Source of the DNA: Rummeliibacillus sp963792445
GTDB lineage: Bacteria; Bacillota; Bacilli; Bacillales_A; Planococcaceae
Length of the DNA stretch: 64,000 nucleotides
NCBI GenBank assembly: GCA_963792445.1
Contig: CAWBWO010000008.1
Span: 1-64,000, forward strand
Direction: 5' to 3'
Shown piece by piece: positions 45,675 through 54,144 of this stretch. Position 1 is the stretch's first letter; every line of letters starts with the position of its first letter. Below the pieces are notes generated by a model, which was given only the letters and a program-made list of their open reading frames with translations, had not been told where the DNA came from and searched no databases. A program made the translations under genes and the position numbers.

Positions 45675-46220
45675 TCAAATTTTATCCTTCTCACCAATCA
45701 ATTCCCCAGCTTCTTCAAGATCGCGAATTCGGTGGGCTAATCGGGAGGATGCTGATGCTGCAATACTTCCTACTAAATCATCTAAAAACGTATGCACACC
45801 TTGGATTCCTTTTGTATCGAGTTGTTGAATGATTCCAGTTTTGTTTTTATCTAAGTGTCCATAAGTTGTTACAGCAATACTTCCATATGTTAGTACGGAT
45901 CCAATTGCAAGAGTTTCGTCTACTCCAAATAAGCTTTCATCTGACTCAATTAACTGCTGAAGTGGTTCCGATAGCATCTTCTTTTCAGCTAGTTCATCAA
46001 GTTCAATTCCTACAAGAAGGGCATGTTGCACTTCTCTTTTGTTTAATACGCGTTCAACCGACCAAATACAATGTTTTAAAGTTAATTTATTATTGTAAGG
46101 GTATTGCATTTCATATACTATTTCTGCAATATCGTTAATCGTTACACCACGGCGTGCTAATGCTTCCCTTGCCGCTTTTGCCACAATATCTGAAGATACT
46201 TTAAGTTTCTCATTATGCAT
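45675..46220 (-). CDS. pgpA: Phosphatidylglycerophosphatase A family (YutG-like)
   Basis: A 181-residue all-helical protein of the PgpA family (ARRGVTINDIAEIVYEMQ, LYGVDETLAIGSVLTYGSI-like segment, GVHTFLDDLVGSIAASASSRLAHR). The low-GC versions lack the long hydrophobic segments of E. coli PgpA. It would dephosphorylate phosphatidylglycerol phosphate; activity of this shorter subgroup is less certain. It is divergent from yjcH. Confidence 0.82.
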   Translation of the reverse strand: MHNEKLKVSSDIVAKAAREALARRGVTINDIAEIVYEMQYPYNNKLTLKHCIWSVERVLNKREVQHALLVGIELDELAEKKMLSEPLQQLIESDESLFGVDETLAIGSVLTYGSIAVTTYGHLDKNKTGIIQQLDTKGIQGVHTFLDDLVGSIAASASSRLAHRIRDLEEAGELIGEKDKI

Positions 46221-46324
46221 TGAAAAACCTCATTTCTCCTAAATAATTATATCATTATAAGATTATACCTTTATTGACGCATATGTTACAATTTCCCTAC
46301 ATACATGTTAAAGGAGTGTTCAAT

Positions 46325-47047
46325 GTGGAACATGGTACCATTTCAGATGTAGAGTTTTATAGTGAGGCCCTACAAGAAACGCTGGAATTATTAATCTATA
46401 CACCAGCTAACTATTCTCCATTTTATAAATATTCCGTTTTAATTGCTTCAGATGGTAAAGACTATTTTCAATTAGGGCGAATAAGCCGTGTAGCAGATGA
46501 ATACTTAGAGAAAGAAGAAATAGAAAATTTAATTATTGTCGGTGTTCCGTATAAAAATATTGAAGATAGAAGACGTAAATACTTACCAAACGGTGACTTA
46601 CACGATGCTTATTTACGTTTTTTAGCACACGAGCTTGTTCCATATATTGACAGTCAATATTCTACTTATTGTATGGGCATGAGCCGAGCATTAATTGGTG
46701 ATTCACAAGCTGCAACCGTTTCACTCCTTGCTGCTGTCGCTTACCCAAATATTTTCGGCAACGTGATCTTACAATCACCTTATGTTGACGATTTGGTATT
46801 GGATAAAGTTCGCGAAGTAAAGAATCCACATGCTTTTTCTATTTACCATGTAGTGGGCACAATGGAGTTTGAAGTATTGACGACAAATAAAACGATTAAA
46901 GACTTTTTAACACCAAATCGAAAGCTTCATGATTTAATAAAAGAAAAAGGATTCTCTAATTTTTACGAAGAATTTGAAGGCAATCATTCATGGAAGTATT
47001 GGCAATCTGATTTAAAAAGAGCCATCAAACAAAAATTTGGTATTTAG
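46325..47047 (+). CDS. yjcH: Putative esterase YjcH (alpha/beta hydrolase, esterase D-like)
   Basis: About 240 residues of the Enterochelin-esterase/esterase-D fold. The nucleophile region MSRALIGDSQAATVSLLAA contains the serine elbow GDSQA, and a terminal histidine is in EGNHSWKYWQ. The start is the GTG at 46325, 8 bases after AAAGGAG; the longer frame has no ribosome site. It heads yjcH-yjcG-yjcF as in B. subtilis. The substrate is unknown. Confidence 0.85.
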   Translation: MEHGTISDVEFYSEALQETLELLIYTPANYSPFYKYSVLIASDGKDYFQLGRISRVADEYLEKEEIENLIIVGVPYKNIEDRRRKYLPNGDLHDAYLRFLAHELVPYIDSQYSTYCMGMSRALIGDSQAATVSLLAAVAYPNIFGNVILQSPYVDDLVLDKVREVKNPHAFSIYHVVGTMEFEVLTTNKTIKDFLTPNRKLHDLIKEKGFSNFYEEFEGNHSWKYWQSDLKRAIKQKFGI

Positions 47048-47132
47048 GATAGTTCTCTCATTTCATGTTTATAGTTTTCTGTTATACTGAAAATTGAGAA
47101 CTATTAGAAATTATTCAAGGAGGTTCTACAGG

Positions 47133-47645
47133 ATGAAATACGGTATTGTTGCCTTTCCATCAAAACAATTACAAGACTTTGCAAATTCTTATCGAAAAAG
47201 ATATGACTCGCATTACGCACAAATTACACCCCATATCACATTAGGCGTATCAGAATCAGAGGATTCACAAATTGACGCGATTTCAGAATCTATTAATGAG
47301 GTTTGTAGTCAATTTTCTCCTCTTGAAATTCAAGTTTCAAAAGTAAGCTCATTTGCACCTGTCAACAATGTAATCTATTTAAAGGTTGATGTGACGAAAC
47401 AACTTCTAGAATTACACGAAGAGTTGCATAGCAAAGTTATTGGAGCAGAATCAAAATACAAATTTGTTCCTCATATAACGCTTGCACAAGATTTAAGTTC
47501 TGGTGAGCATGATGATATCTATGGACAGCTTCGAATGACAAACGTTAATTTTAGCGAAACAATCAACCGTATTCATCTATTGTATCAACTAGAGGATGGT
47601 TCTTGGACCGTTTATGAAACTTATCGACTCTCGGGTGAGGCGTAA
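47133..47645 (+). CDS. yjcG: 2'-5' RNA ligase/phosphoesterase family protein YjcG
   Basis: A 170-residue 2H phosphoesterase-fold protein with the two signature motifs PHITLGVS and PHITLAQD. It is similar to B. subtilis YjcG. ATG 47133 follows AAGGAGG at a normal distance; the upstream frame start is not used. It lies 85 bases after yjcH and 3 bases before yjcF. Confidence 0.88.
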   Translation: MKYGIVAFPSKQLQDFANSYRKRYDSHYAQITPHITLGVSESEDSQIDAISESINEVCSQFSPLEIQVSKVSSFAPVNNVIYLKVDVTKQLLELHEELHSKVIGAESKYKFVPHITLAQDLSSGEHDDIYGQLRMTNVNFSETINRIHLLYQLEDGSWTVYETYRLSGEA

Positions 47646-47648
47646 GCT

Positions 47649-48083
47649 TTGGTTTTTGCAAAGATTGCCGAGAATGAAAAAGAATTACAAGATGCCTTCT
47701 TTATTCGAGAAGAAGTTTTTGTCAAAGAACAAGGAATTCCTCTACCATTAGAAAAAGATGAGTATGACAAGATTGCTACCCATTTTGTAGCTTACTTTGA
47801 TAATCGACCAATTGCAGCGGGTAGAGTTCGATTTAGTGAAAATCAAATCGCCTCTGTAGACCGCGTCTGTGTTTTGCCCAATTTTCGTAGGAAACAAATT
47901 GGCGTTTTAATGATGCAAAGCCTAGAACAATACATCCAAGGATCTAACATTAAAAAGGTGAAAATTAATGCACAAACTCATGCTATTCCATTTTATGAAA
48001 AGCAACAGTATTACATCACTTCTCCTGAATTTTTAGATGCAGGAATTCCTCACCGAGCTATGGAAAAAATGTTAGATAGTTAA
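47649..48083 (+). CDS. yjcF: GNAT acetyltransferase YjcF
   Basis: A 144-residue GNAT-fold protein similar to YjcF. IREEVFVKEQGIP marks the N-terminus, the acetyl-CoA loop is VCVLPNFRRKQIGVLMMQ (R-x-x-Q-x-G), and the end is YYITSPEFLDAGIPHRAMEK, a signature of the YjcF/ElaA-like subgroup. It starts with TTG at 47649, with GGTGAGG upstream, 3 bases after yjcG. The acceptor is unknown. Confidence 0.85.
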   Translation: MVFAKIAENEKELQDAFFIREEVFVKEQGIPLPLEKDEYDKIATHFVAYFDNRPIAAGRVRFSENQIASVDRVCVLPNFRRKQIGVLMMQSLEQYIQGSNIKKVKINAQTHAIPFYEKQQYYITSPEFLDAGIPHRAMEKMLDS

Positions 48084-48084
48084 A

Positions 48085-48136
48085 AAAAAGCTACGATGTA
48101 CTATGAGAAAAAATCATAACACATCGTAGCTTTTTA
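48085..48136 (+). terminator. Intrinsic terminator after yjcF
   Basis: A perfect 15-bp stem AAAAAGCTACGATGT/ACATCGTAGCTTTTT with inner TATGA/TCATA. Confidence 0.92.
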
Positions 48137-48208
48137 TATGGAAGTAAATCGCACTAGTTTGTTCGTTTTCATGATGATTGTGTGTTTTTTCACAAATATT
48201 GGATTGGT

Positions 48209-48490
48209 CTATACATAAAAATTGTATTTTAATCCTTTACAAGTAACATCTGCAATATTCAAATCATATGAAGTAAGAGTAGAATCATCAACTCGAAACT
48301 TATGTGATTTCAGTCGCTTCCAATATCTTAAATTAGACTGTTGATGTCTTCTTTCCAAATCTCTGCTAAATTGCGATTGCTTTGTAACTTCTTTCACTTT
48401 ATTTACAAAAAAATATTCATTATTATTTTGCAGAGATCGAGTAGTATATTGTATCGCTTGAAAATCACAAATCGGTAAAATATATCCCAT
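48209..48490 (-). CDS. Small protein of unknown function
   Basis: A 93-residue basic soluble protein (MGYILPICDFQAIQYTTRSL...) beginning at ATG 48490, 5 bases after GGGGGA. It lies next to spoVIF and might be sporulation-linked by position only. I do not recognise a family. Confidence 0.6.
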   Translation of the reverse strand: MGYILPICDFQAIQYTTRSLQNNNEYFFVNKVKEVTKQSQFSRDLERRHQQSNLRYWKRLKSHKFRVDDSTLTSYDLNIADVTCKGLKYNFYV

Positions 48491-48561
48491 ATAATCCCCC
48501 CTATAATACATTTACCTTTATGCTCTAAAAGTAAAAAATATTATAGGGGAATGGATATGCC

Positions 48562-48807
48562 TTACATCATTTTTTGAATACTGCTTAAATCTAAGGATTT
48601 ACCATTTTTGAGAATAGACGCAACAATTTGCTCCTCAAGTTCCTTTGTAACTGGCTTATTTGCTAGTTTAGCAACTTTACGAACAATTTTACGGACTTGA
48701 CGCTCATCTTGAAAATTAGCGTTTTGTATAGCATTAGCTAGCGCGAAGACTTCTTCCATTGGAACTCCTGTTTTCTCTTCGATTTTTCGAAAGAAATATG
48801 GATTCAT
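48562..48807 (-). CDS. spoVIF: Stage VI sporulation protein F
   Basis: An 81-residue helical protein matching SpoVIF (YjcC): MNPYFFRKIEEKTGVPMEEVF and RKIVRKVAKLANKPVT. SpoVIF is a mother-cell factor needed for correct coat assembly, working with GerE. Its AAGGAGGG ribosome site lies immediately behind the yjcZ-type gene, so the two form one unit. Confidence 0.9.
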   Translation of the reverse strand: MNPYFFRKIEEKTGVPMEEVFALANAIQNANFQDERQVRKIVRKVAKLANKPVTKELEEQIVASILKNGKSLDLSSIQKMM

Positions 48808-48820
48808 CTAGTCGCCCTCC

Positions 48821-48967
48821 TTAGTAGATAAAGCTAGTGCCAACAATAATTAACAAAATGAATAAAACAACGATTAGAATAAATGTTGAACCACCGTAGT
48901 TGCCGCCGTAGCCGCCGCCGTAGCCACCAGATGGATATCCACAACCGTATCCTCCCCATCCTGACAT
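48821..48967 (-). CDS. YjcZ-family small sporulation protein
   Basis: A 48-residue protein: an N-terminal Gly/Tyr-rich segment (MSGWGGYGCGYPSGGYGGGY) followed by one membrane helix (TFILIVVLFILLIIVGTSFIY). This Gly-Tyr plus tail-anchor layout defines the YjcZ family found in spore coats. AGGAGGG precedes ATG 48967. A CATAACATA box (48994-49002) upstream resembles a sigma-K -10 element. Confidence 0.85.
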   Translation of the reverse strand: MSGWGGYGCGYPSGGYGGGYGGNYGGSTFILIVVLFILLIIVGTSFIY

Positions 48968-48993
48968 TGCAATCCCTCCTCTCTTTTCTCCCT

Positions 48994-49002
48994 TATGTTA
49001 TG
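48994..49002 (-). promoter_or_regulatory. Candidate sigma-K -10 element for yjcZ-spoVIF
   Basis: CATAACATA fits CATA-N3-TA, the sigma-K -10 consensus, 28 bases before the yjcZ-type start. No clear -35 AC is at the ideal distance. The element sits in the loop of an inverted repeat CTCTTTTCTC/GAGAAAAGAG. Confidence 0.4.
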
Positions 49003-49031
49003 CAGAGAGAAAAGAGGAATCGGGCGGATGA

Positions 49032-49397
49032 CTATAATTGCTGTCCTTTTGAGTGAAATAATAATGCACCAATCATTCCAAACACAATTGCAGCACTAAT
49101 GCCTGAGCTTGTTACTTCAAACATTCCCGTAAGTACACCAATCCACCCATGCCGTTCTGCTTCTGCGATAGCACCATGCGTTAATGAGTTACCAAATGAA
49201 GTAATTGGAATCGTCGCGCCTGCTCCTGCAAAATCAATTAATGGTTCATAAAGATTGAATCCATCTAAAACTGCACCTACAACCACTAAAAGACTTAAAG
49301 TATGTGCAGGAGTCAGCTTTCCGACATCCATTAATAATTGTCCTATTACACAAATTAGACCCCCAACGATAAAAGCTATACAAAGTGATACAATCAT
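49032..49397 (-). CDS. spoVAE: Stage V sporulation protein AE (SpoVAE/AEb)
   Basis: A 121-residue membrane protein with four helices and the family's PITSFGNSLTHGAIAEAERHGWIGVLTGMFEVTSSGI. It forms the dipicolinate channel in the inner spore membrane with SpoVAC. It is the last gene of the operon, 9 bases after spoVAD. Confidence 0.93.
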   Translation of the reverse strand: MIVSLCIAFIVGGLICVIGQLLMDVGKLTPAHTLSLLVVVGAVLDGFNLYEPLIDFAGAGATIPITSFGNSLTHGAIAEAERHGWIGVLTGMFEVTSSGISAAIVFGMIGALLFHSKGQQL

Positions 49398-49406
49398 GTC
49401 AATTCC

Positions 49407-50414
49407 TCATTTCATTGTGATTTCAATCGCATGTGCAGTACAAGGGATCGATTCGTTTTGTTGTACTGTTAATGGTGATAATAATGCACCAGTTGCAATA
49501 GCAAGGACTCGTTCAACTTTTTTGTCATTTAATTGTTTCAATATATAACTGAAAAACACTGATGCCGAGCAACCAGCACCACTAGCACCAGCTAAGAAAG
49601 AATCATCATCACCGTAATATTCGGCACCTGCATCACGGATTTTCATAACATCTTTCTCTGCCATTCCTTCTTTTATTAACATTTCTTTTAATATAGAGAG
49701 CCCGACTTTCCCTAAATCACCGGTCATGATTAAGTCATAATCCTTTAGTTTCTGCCCTCTCCCCTTTAAATGGCTAGAAATAGTATCACAAGCGGCCGGC
49801 GCCATAGCTGCTCCCATATGAAATGGATCGTTTTGTTGTAGATCAATTACTTTTCCAATTGTAGCGGCCTCAATCGCAGGCGTATTTATTTGTCCTTTTG
49901 CGATTAATACATATCCGGCAGCTGTTACAGTCCATTGTGCTGTTCCAGGTTTTTGGCTTCCATATTCAACAGGATAACGAAATTGTCGCTCAATCGAATT
50001 ATGTTGACTAGCAGCTCCAGCTAGTGCAAAGCGACTTGCTCCCAATTCCGTTAATAAGGAAGCAACAATGACACTAGAAACCGCTGTTGCACATGCAGAA
50101 AATAATCCGATATATGGAGCTCCAATTGTAGAAGCTAAAAAATTCGATGGTGTCATTTGGTTAACTAAATCACCACTCATAAGAAAATCTATATCTTGTG
50201 TTTTTACTTTTGCTTTATCTAATGCTATCTGACAAGCTTGGATTGCCATTGTTTGATGGCCCTTTTCATTTGTATCTTCTTCAGCTCTTTCACTGTCATA
50301 AAGCTTATCAAAATCAGTCGCAAATACACTTTGTTTTTCAACTGGACCAGCGACTACACCAGATGCCAATATTGCCGGCTTTGAAGGGAAATAAATTACA
50401 CCTTGATCCATCAC
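49407..50414 (-). CDS. spoVAD: Stage V sporulation protein AD (SpoVAD)
   Basis: A 335-residue thiolase-fold protein that binds dipicolinic acid on the spore membrane. Typical segments are PAILASGVVAGPVEKQS, the cysteine-bearing FSACATAVSSVIVASL, GDLGKVGLSI and GAGCSASVFFSYIL. It overlaps spoVAC by 4 bases (GTG start at 50414; ATG at 50411 is the alternative). Confidence 0.95.
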   Translation of the reverse strand: MMDQGVIYFPSKPAILASGVVAGPVEKQSVFATDFDKLYDSERAEEDTNEKGHQTMAIQACQIALDKAKVKTQDIDFLMSGDLVNQMTPSNFLASTIGAPYIGLFSACATAVSSVIVASLLTELGASRFALAGAASQHNSIERQFRYPVEYGSQKPGTAQWTVTAAGYVLIAKGQINTPAIEAATIGKVIDLQQNDPFHMGAAMAPAACDTISSHLKGRGQKLKDYDLIMTGDLGKVGLSILKEMLIKEGMAEKDVMKIRDAGAEYYGDDDSFLAGASGAGCSASVFFSYILKQLNDKKVERVLAIATGALLSPLTVQQNESIPCTAHAIEITMK

Positions 50415-50866
50415 CAGCTCGCCACCCCCAATGTCACAAAAAGAAGTTTTACTAACGCTACTACAAATGCGGATACCACACCAAAAACAATCACCGATCC
50501 AGCTAGCTTGAAGATATTTCCTCCAACCCCTAACACAAAGCCTTCTGTCTTATGTTCGATAGCTGAAGAAATGACGGCATTGCCAAATCCAGTAACAGGC
50601 ACAGCAGAACCAGCACCGCCAATTTGTCCAATTTTTTTATATAAGCCAAAACCTGTTAGCAACATCGCAATAAAAATCATTGTCGCAACTGTAGGGTTTC
50701 CCGCTGTCTTTTCCGTAAAATTAAAATAAGCAATATAAAAGAAGGTAATAAGCTGACCAATTGTGCAAATAATACCACCAACAAGAAAAGCTTTAACGCA
50801 ATTTACAAAAATCGATGGTTTTGGTGATAATGACTGTTGTAAGTCTTCATATTGCTTTGCATCCAT
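50411..50866 (-). CDS. spoVAC: Stage V sporulation protein AC (SpoVAC)
   Basis: A 151-residue membrane protein with four helices (KAFLVGGIICTIGQLITFFYI, PVTGFGNAVISSAIEHKTEG), homologous to SpoVAE. SpoVAC acts as a mechanosensitive channel releasing dipicolinate at germination. It begins 2 bases after the lipoprotein gene. Confidence 0.94.
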   Translation of the reverse strand: MDAKQYEDLQQSLSPKPSIFVNCVKAFLVGGIICTIGQLITFFYIAYFNFTEKTAGNPTVATMIFIAMLLTGFGLYKKIGQIGGAGSAVPVTGFGNAVISSAIEHKTEGFVLGVGGNIFKLAGSVIVFGVVSAFVVALVKLLFVTLGVASW

Positions 50867-50868
50867 TA

Positions 50869-51276
50869 TTATGTTTCCTCCTTAGACAGATCTTTTAGCT
50901 TTTTAATCTTTTCTTTTAGCTGTTGATCATCTAGTTTCTGTTTGGCTAATTTTTCGGCTTCCCAAATGATTTTCAAATCTGTACTAACTAAAACATCGTG
51001 GTTCGGTAACGTTTTTTCCAATTCTTTTTGCCATTCTTTTTCGTACTTTTGTTTATTCCACTTTGAGGCCGGCTTGACTTCGATTCCTATAATGGCAGCA
51101 TCCTCTGAAAAAAGAGCAGCAACTCTTCTAATATGTTTATCATTTTTTACAACCGCTTCTACATCTTGCTGCTGTTCCTTAAACTTGTCGTCATGATTTA
51201 CCATAAAATATTCCGCTTTTGGAGCACTACAACCGACCAACAAGAAGACTACAAGCAACAAAAGTCCCTTTTTCAT
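50869..51276 (-). CDS. YhcN/YlaJ-type sporulation lipoprotein
   Basis: A 135-residue lipoprotein: signal KKGLLLLVVFLLVGC with lipobox LVGC, then a YhcN/YlaJ-like domain (VKNDKHIRRVAALFSEDAAIIGIEVKP) and a lysine-rich helical tail. ATG 51276 is preferred (AGGGTG upstream). It is first in the spoVA operon and lies 23 bases after a sigma-G promoter, so it is a forespore product probably located at the inner spore membrane. Confidence 0.85.
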   Translation of the reverse strand: MKKGLLLLVVFLLVGCSAPKAEYFMVNHDDKFKEQQQDVEAVVKNDKHIRRVAALFSEDAAIIGIEVKPASKWNKQKYEKEWQKELEKTLPNHDVLVSTDLKIIWEAEKLAKQKLDDQQLKEKIKKLKDLSKEET

Positions 51277-51298
51277 ACTTTTCACCCTTTTTGAGTTT

Positions 51299-51329
51299 TA
51301 GTATGACGCTTTTTCAATAAAAATATTCA
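51299..51329 (-). promoter_or_regulatory. Sigma-G promoter of the lipoprotein-spoVAC-AD-AE operon
   Basis: On the minus strand TGAATA (51329-51324) and CATACTA (51305-51299) are separated by exactly 18 bases, an exact fit to the forespore sigma-G consensus. spoVA operons are sigma-G controlled. Confidence 0.88.
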
Positions 51330-51366
51330 ATGTATGACATCAGCCCGAGTGAATATTTGATTTACT

Positions 51367-51375
51367 CATATGGTA
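51367..51375 (+). promoter_or_regulatory. Candidate sigma-K -10 element for cotZ
   Basis: CATATGGTA fits CATA-N3-TA, about 32 bases ahead of the cotZ start. The -35 AC is not at the ideal spacing. Sigma-K control is expected for coat/crust proteins. Confidence 0.42.
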
Positions 51376-51406
51376 TAGAGAGTTCGAAAGAGGAGGTGAA
51401 AACAAG

Positions 51407-51937
51407 ATGGGGTGTGGAAGAGAAAGAGAAAGTTCTAGTTCTTCAGGCTCAAATTCAAATCGTTCTAGAAACTGTGTATGTGATGTAGTTCGTGCTATTT
51501 TAGATATTCAAAATCAAGGTGTAAATGAAGAATGTGAATGTCCTACTAACTGTTTCCTAGAGCCACTTGGAGGTTTAGTAAGTCCTGCAAGAAACAATGC
51601 TGATACCCGAGTATTCATGCTACTTACAAAAGACGGAACACCATTTAAAGCATTCTTCAGAGAAAGAGGCAGACCAGATTGCACTTGCTTCTCAGTATTT
51701 TTCCGCGTAGAAGATGTTTTCGATGGTTGCTGTGCTACTTTGAGAGTACTAGAACCACTAAACAAAGATGGTATGGATGTAGATATTCTGAACGAAAAAG
51801 GCACAGACGTTGACCTAACAACTCTTTGCAAAGTTAGACGTTTTGAAGCTACTGATAGCTGTATCACAGTTGACCTAAATTGTTTCTGTGGAGTGCAATG
51901 TATACGTGATGTTTTCTTAGGGGTTTGCCAAGATTAA
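51407..51937 (+). CDS. cotZ: Spore coat protein CotZ/CotY family
   Basis: A 176-residue cysteine-rich protein (NCVCDVVRAILDIQNQ, EECECPTNCFLEPL, RGRPDCTCFSVFFRVEDVFDGCCATLRVLEPL, CITVDLNCFCGVQCI). CotY and CotZ self-assemble into the disulfide-linked spore crust or exosporium basal layer. AGAGGAGGTG precedes the start. A single copy is present, so Y versus Z cannot be separated. Confidence 0.92.
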   Translation: MGCGRERESSSSSGSNSNRSRNCVCDVVRAILDIQNQGVNEECECPTNCFLEPLGGLVSPARNNADTRVFMLLTKDGTPFKAFFRERGRPDCTCFSVFFRVEDVFDGCCATLRVLEPLNKDGMDVDILNEKGTDVDLTTLCKVRRFEATDSCITVDLNCFCGVQCIRDVFLGVCQD

Positions 51938-51970
51938 TATATAGGTGAAACAGCGTCGGAATAAAAGAAG

Positions 51971-52012
51971 CGATTGTTTGATAGAAAAACTATCAAACAA
52001 TCGTTTTTTTAA
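51971..52012 (+). terminator. Intrinsic terminator after cotZ
   Basis: A perfect 14-bp stem CGATTGTTTGATAG/CTATCAAACAATCG followed by seven T. Confidence 0.93.
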
Positions 52013-52019
52013 TCTTAGT

Positions 52020-52150
52020 GCGTTTTTGGGTTTCAACGCGACAAGGCTAACGGGTAATCCTGGCGAGGCTAGCCGCTGAAGCCGGATATCGCTATTAATG
52101 CTGAAACGGCTAGTTTTAGGGAACCAGTCTAAGCCCGTTGCATCGTAATC
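52020..52150. other. GC-richer structured non-coding island
   Basis: Between cotZ and cotO a stretch visibly richer in G+C holds nested pairing: AACGGG (52048-52053) with CCCGTT (52134-52139), inside it CTAGCCG/CGGCTAG, and outside CAACG/CGTTG. No open frame with a start signal is seen. It could be an RNA or a degenerate repeat. Confidence 0.45.
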
Positions 52151-52182
52151 TCCAACATTGTGATCCTTATTTTTTCTATTAT

Positions 52183-52223
52183 AAAAAAACGAGCTCAGAA
52201 CTTATTCTGAAACTCGTTTTTTT
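52183..52223. terminator. Bidirectional terminator between cotZ and cotO
   Basis: AAAAAACGAG/CTCGTTTTTT with inner TCAGAA/TTCTGA forms a long stem with A and T runs on each side. Confidence 0.85.
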
Positions 52224-52310
52224 GTTGACATAAGTAAAAGAAATTAACTGAAACATGTTTTGTTATGCTTAACTTAGAATCTAAACTTCTAAAATCTAAT
52301 TAAACGAATC

Positions 52311-52742
52311 CTATAAAAACGATCGGCCTCGCCATAAAAGATCATCCAATTTTGAAATTGCGATTGGTTGGACTCCGTCATTGGCAGTTTTAATAACCAC
52401 TTCTGCAGATTCTTCAACCACTTCAAGTACTTCCCCTTCAATCTTTCTTCCATCGTTCACAATAAACACTAGAGGTTTATAGGCTTTTTGTTGGAAAGGA
52501 TTAGATAAGAATATCAGTCTATCCTTTCTTTTCCGTAATTCACCATCTTCCATGATCTTTACTACTTCTGGTAACTCTTGCGTAGATTCAGCTTCAATGG
52601 TTTCTTCAACATCCACTATTACTTCAACAACAGGTTGGATTGTCTCTTCAACTTCTTCAATCTCTTTAAAAAAAGGTGGTGGTGTTTTGACAAAAAGGAG
52701 TGGGCGATTTCCCACGATAACACATCCTTTTTTTATTTTCAT
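52311..52742 (-). CDS. cotO: Spore coat protein CotO (YjbX)
   Basis: A 143-residue protein with basic N-terminus KKGCVIVGNRPLLFVKTPPPF, an acidic Glu/Val-rich middle, and a conserved C-terminus (IFLSNPFQQKAYKPLVFIVNDGRKIEGEV...LDDLLWRGRSFL) as in CotO. CotO is a morphogenetic protein for outer coat/crust. It lies opposite cotZ, its usual neighbour. The start at 52742 has only a weak ribosome site. It follows mgtE by 25 bases on the same strand. Confidence 0.82.
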   Translation of the reverse strand: MKIKKGCVIVGNRPLLFVKTPPPFFKEIEEVEETIQPVVEVIVDVEETIEAESTQELPEVVKIMEDGELRKRKDRLIFLSNPFQQKAYKPLVFIVNDGRKIEGEVLEVVEESAEVVIKTANDGVQPIAISKLDDLLWRGRSFL

Positions 52743-52767
52743 ACTATGCCTAAAAATCAAATTTGGT

Positions 52768-54144
52768 TCACATTAGATGATTGATGAATGCTGATGCAAT
52801 TCCAAGATAGATTAATATACTTGTAATATCGTTTAATGTAGTGATAAATGGTCCTGAAGCTACGGCAGGGTCAATATTTAAGCGACTCATTAAAAGTGGT
52901 ATAAAAGATCCAGCTAATGTAGCAACAACGATTGAACAACAAATCGCTACACCTACTAATAATCCAATTAAGAAGGTATGTTGCCAAAAGAAAACAATTC
53001 CAAGCGCAATGATCCCACAAACAAGACCCATAATAATTCCTGTAATCAGTTCGCGCAGCAATAACTTTAGCTTATTTGTTCCTTCAACATCCCCTGTTGC
53101 AATTCCTCGAACAGATACAGCAAGTGCCTGTGTACCGCTATTTCCTGATGTACCACCTATTAACGGTATAAACGCAGCAAGTAAAGTAACTTTTGCAAGA
53201 GTCATTGCAAACAAATCAACTAAATTAGCAGTGATCATACCTAAGAATAATAGTACAACCAACCAAGGTAATCGTTTTTTAGCCGCAGCAAACGGACTTG
53301 TATTGAATGTATCCATATCTGAAACACCGGCTAATTTAGAATAGTCTTCTGAAGCTTCTTCGTCGATTACGTCGATAATATCGTCGACTGTAATAATACC
53401 GAGTAATACATTTTTTGAATTAATAACAGGTAATGCCAAGAAATTATAGTCTTTCATTATTTGAGCGACATCTTCTTGGTCATCTGTCACATTTACACTC
53501 ACAACGCGATCATTCATAATATCGTGAATGAGTGTATCTTCTTCAGCAATAATTAAATCACGTAAAGAGATAACCCCTACTAAGAGATTTTTTTCGTCTA
53601 CTACGAAAATATAGTAAATTGTTTCAGCTTCTGGAGCAGCATTTCGCAAAATGGTCATAGCTGAACGTACAGTTGAATTTTCTGGAATGGCAACATATTC
53701 AGTTGTCATAATCGAACCAGCTGTGTACTCTTCATAATTCAATAAATCTCGAATTTCCTTTGCTGATTCATTATTCATTATTCTAAGAAAATGACTGATT
53801 TGATCTTTATCCAACTCATTTAATACATCCACTGCATCATCCGTATACATTTCAGCAATCATTTGTGCCGCGTATCCCGGAATCATCTCTTCAAGAAAAC
53901 CTTTATATTCATGATTGTCAAGTTCGAGAGCTTCGAAAATTTCCGCCATCTCTCCCGGGGACAAATACTGATAAATGATCTGTCGTATGTCAGGTTCCAC
54001 CTTCTCATAAAACTGTGCCTGATCGTATGGATGGAGTGACAAATATTCTTCTCTGAAAGCATCTGTTTCGCCATTAAGTAATAACGATTGTAAATGTTCT
54101 GCATCAAATTGCACTTCATCTTTATCCGTTGTTTCGTCTATCAT
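52768..54144 (-). CDS. mgtE: Magnesium transporter MgtE
   Basis: A 458-residue MgtE-family channel with an N-terminal helical domain (residues 1-135), two CBS domains (about 140-260), a connecting helix and five membrane helices with the pore motifs FIPLIGGTSGNSGTQALAV and ASGPFITTLNDITSILIYLG. It imports Mg2+ gated by cytosolic Mg2+. No M-box riboswitch is recognisable in the 220-base leader. Confidence 0.93.
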   Translation of the reverse strand: MIDETTDKDEVQFDAEHLQSLLLNGETDAFREEYLSLHPYDQAQFYEKVEPDIRQIIYQYLSPGEMAEIFEALELDNHEYKGFLEEMIPGYAAQMIAEMYTDDAVDVLNELDKDQISHFLRIMNNESAKEIRDLLNYEEYTAGSIMTTEYVAIPENSTVRSAMTILRNAAPEAETIYYIFVVDEKNLLVGVISLRDLIIAEEDTLIHDIMNDRVVSVNVTDDQEDVAQIMKDYNFLALPVINSKNVLLGIITVDDIIDVIDEEASEDYSKLAGVSDMDTFNTSPFAAAKKRLPWLVVLLFLGMITANLVDLFAMTLAKVTLLAAFIPLIGGTSGNSGTQALAVSVRGIATGDVEGTNKLKLLLRELITGIIMGLVCGIIALGIVFFWQHTFLIGLLVGVAICCSIVVATLAGSFIPLLMSRLNIDPAVASGPFITTLNDITSILIYLGIASAFINHLM

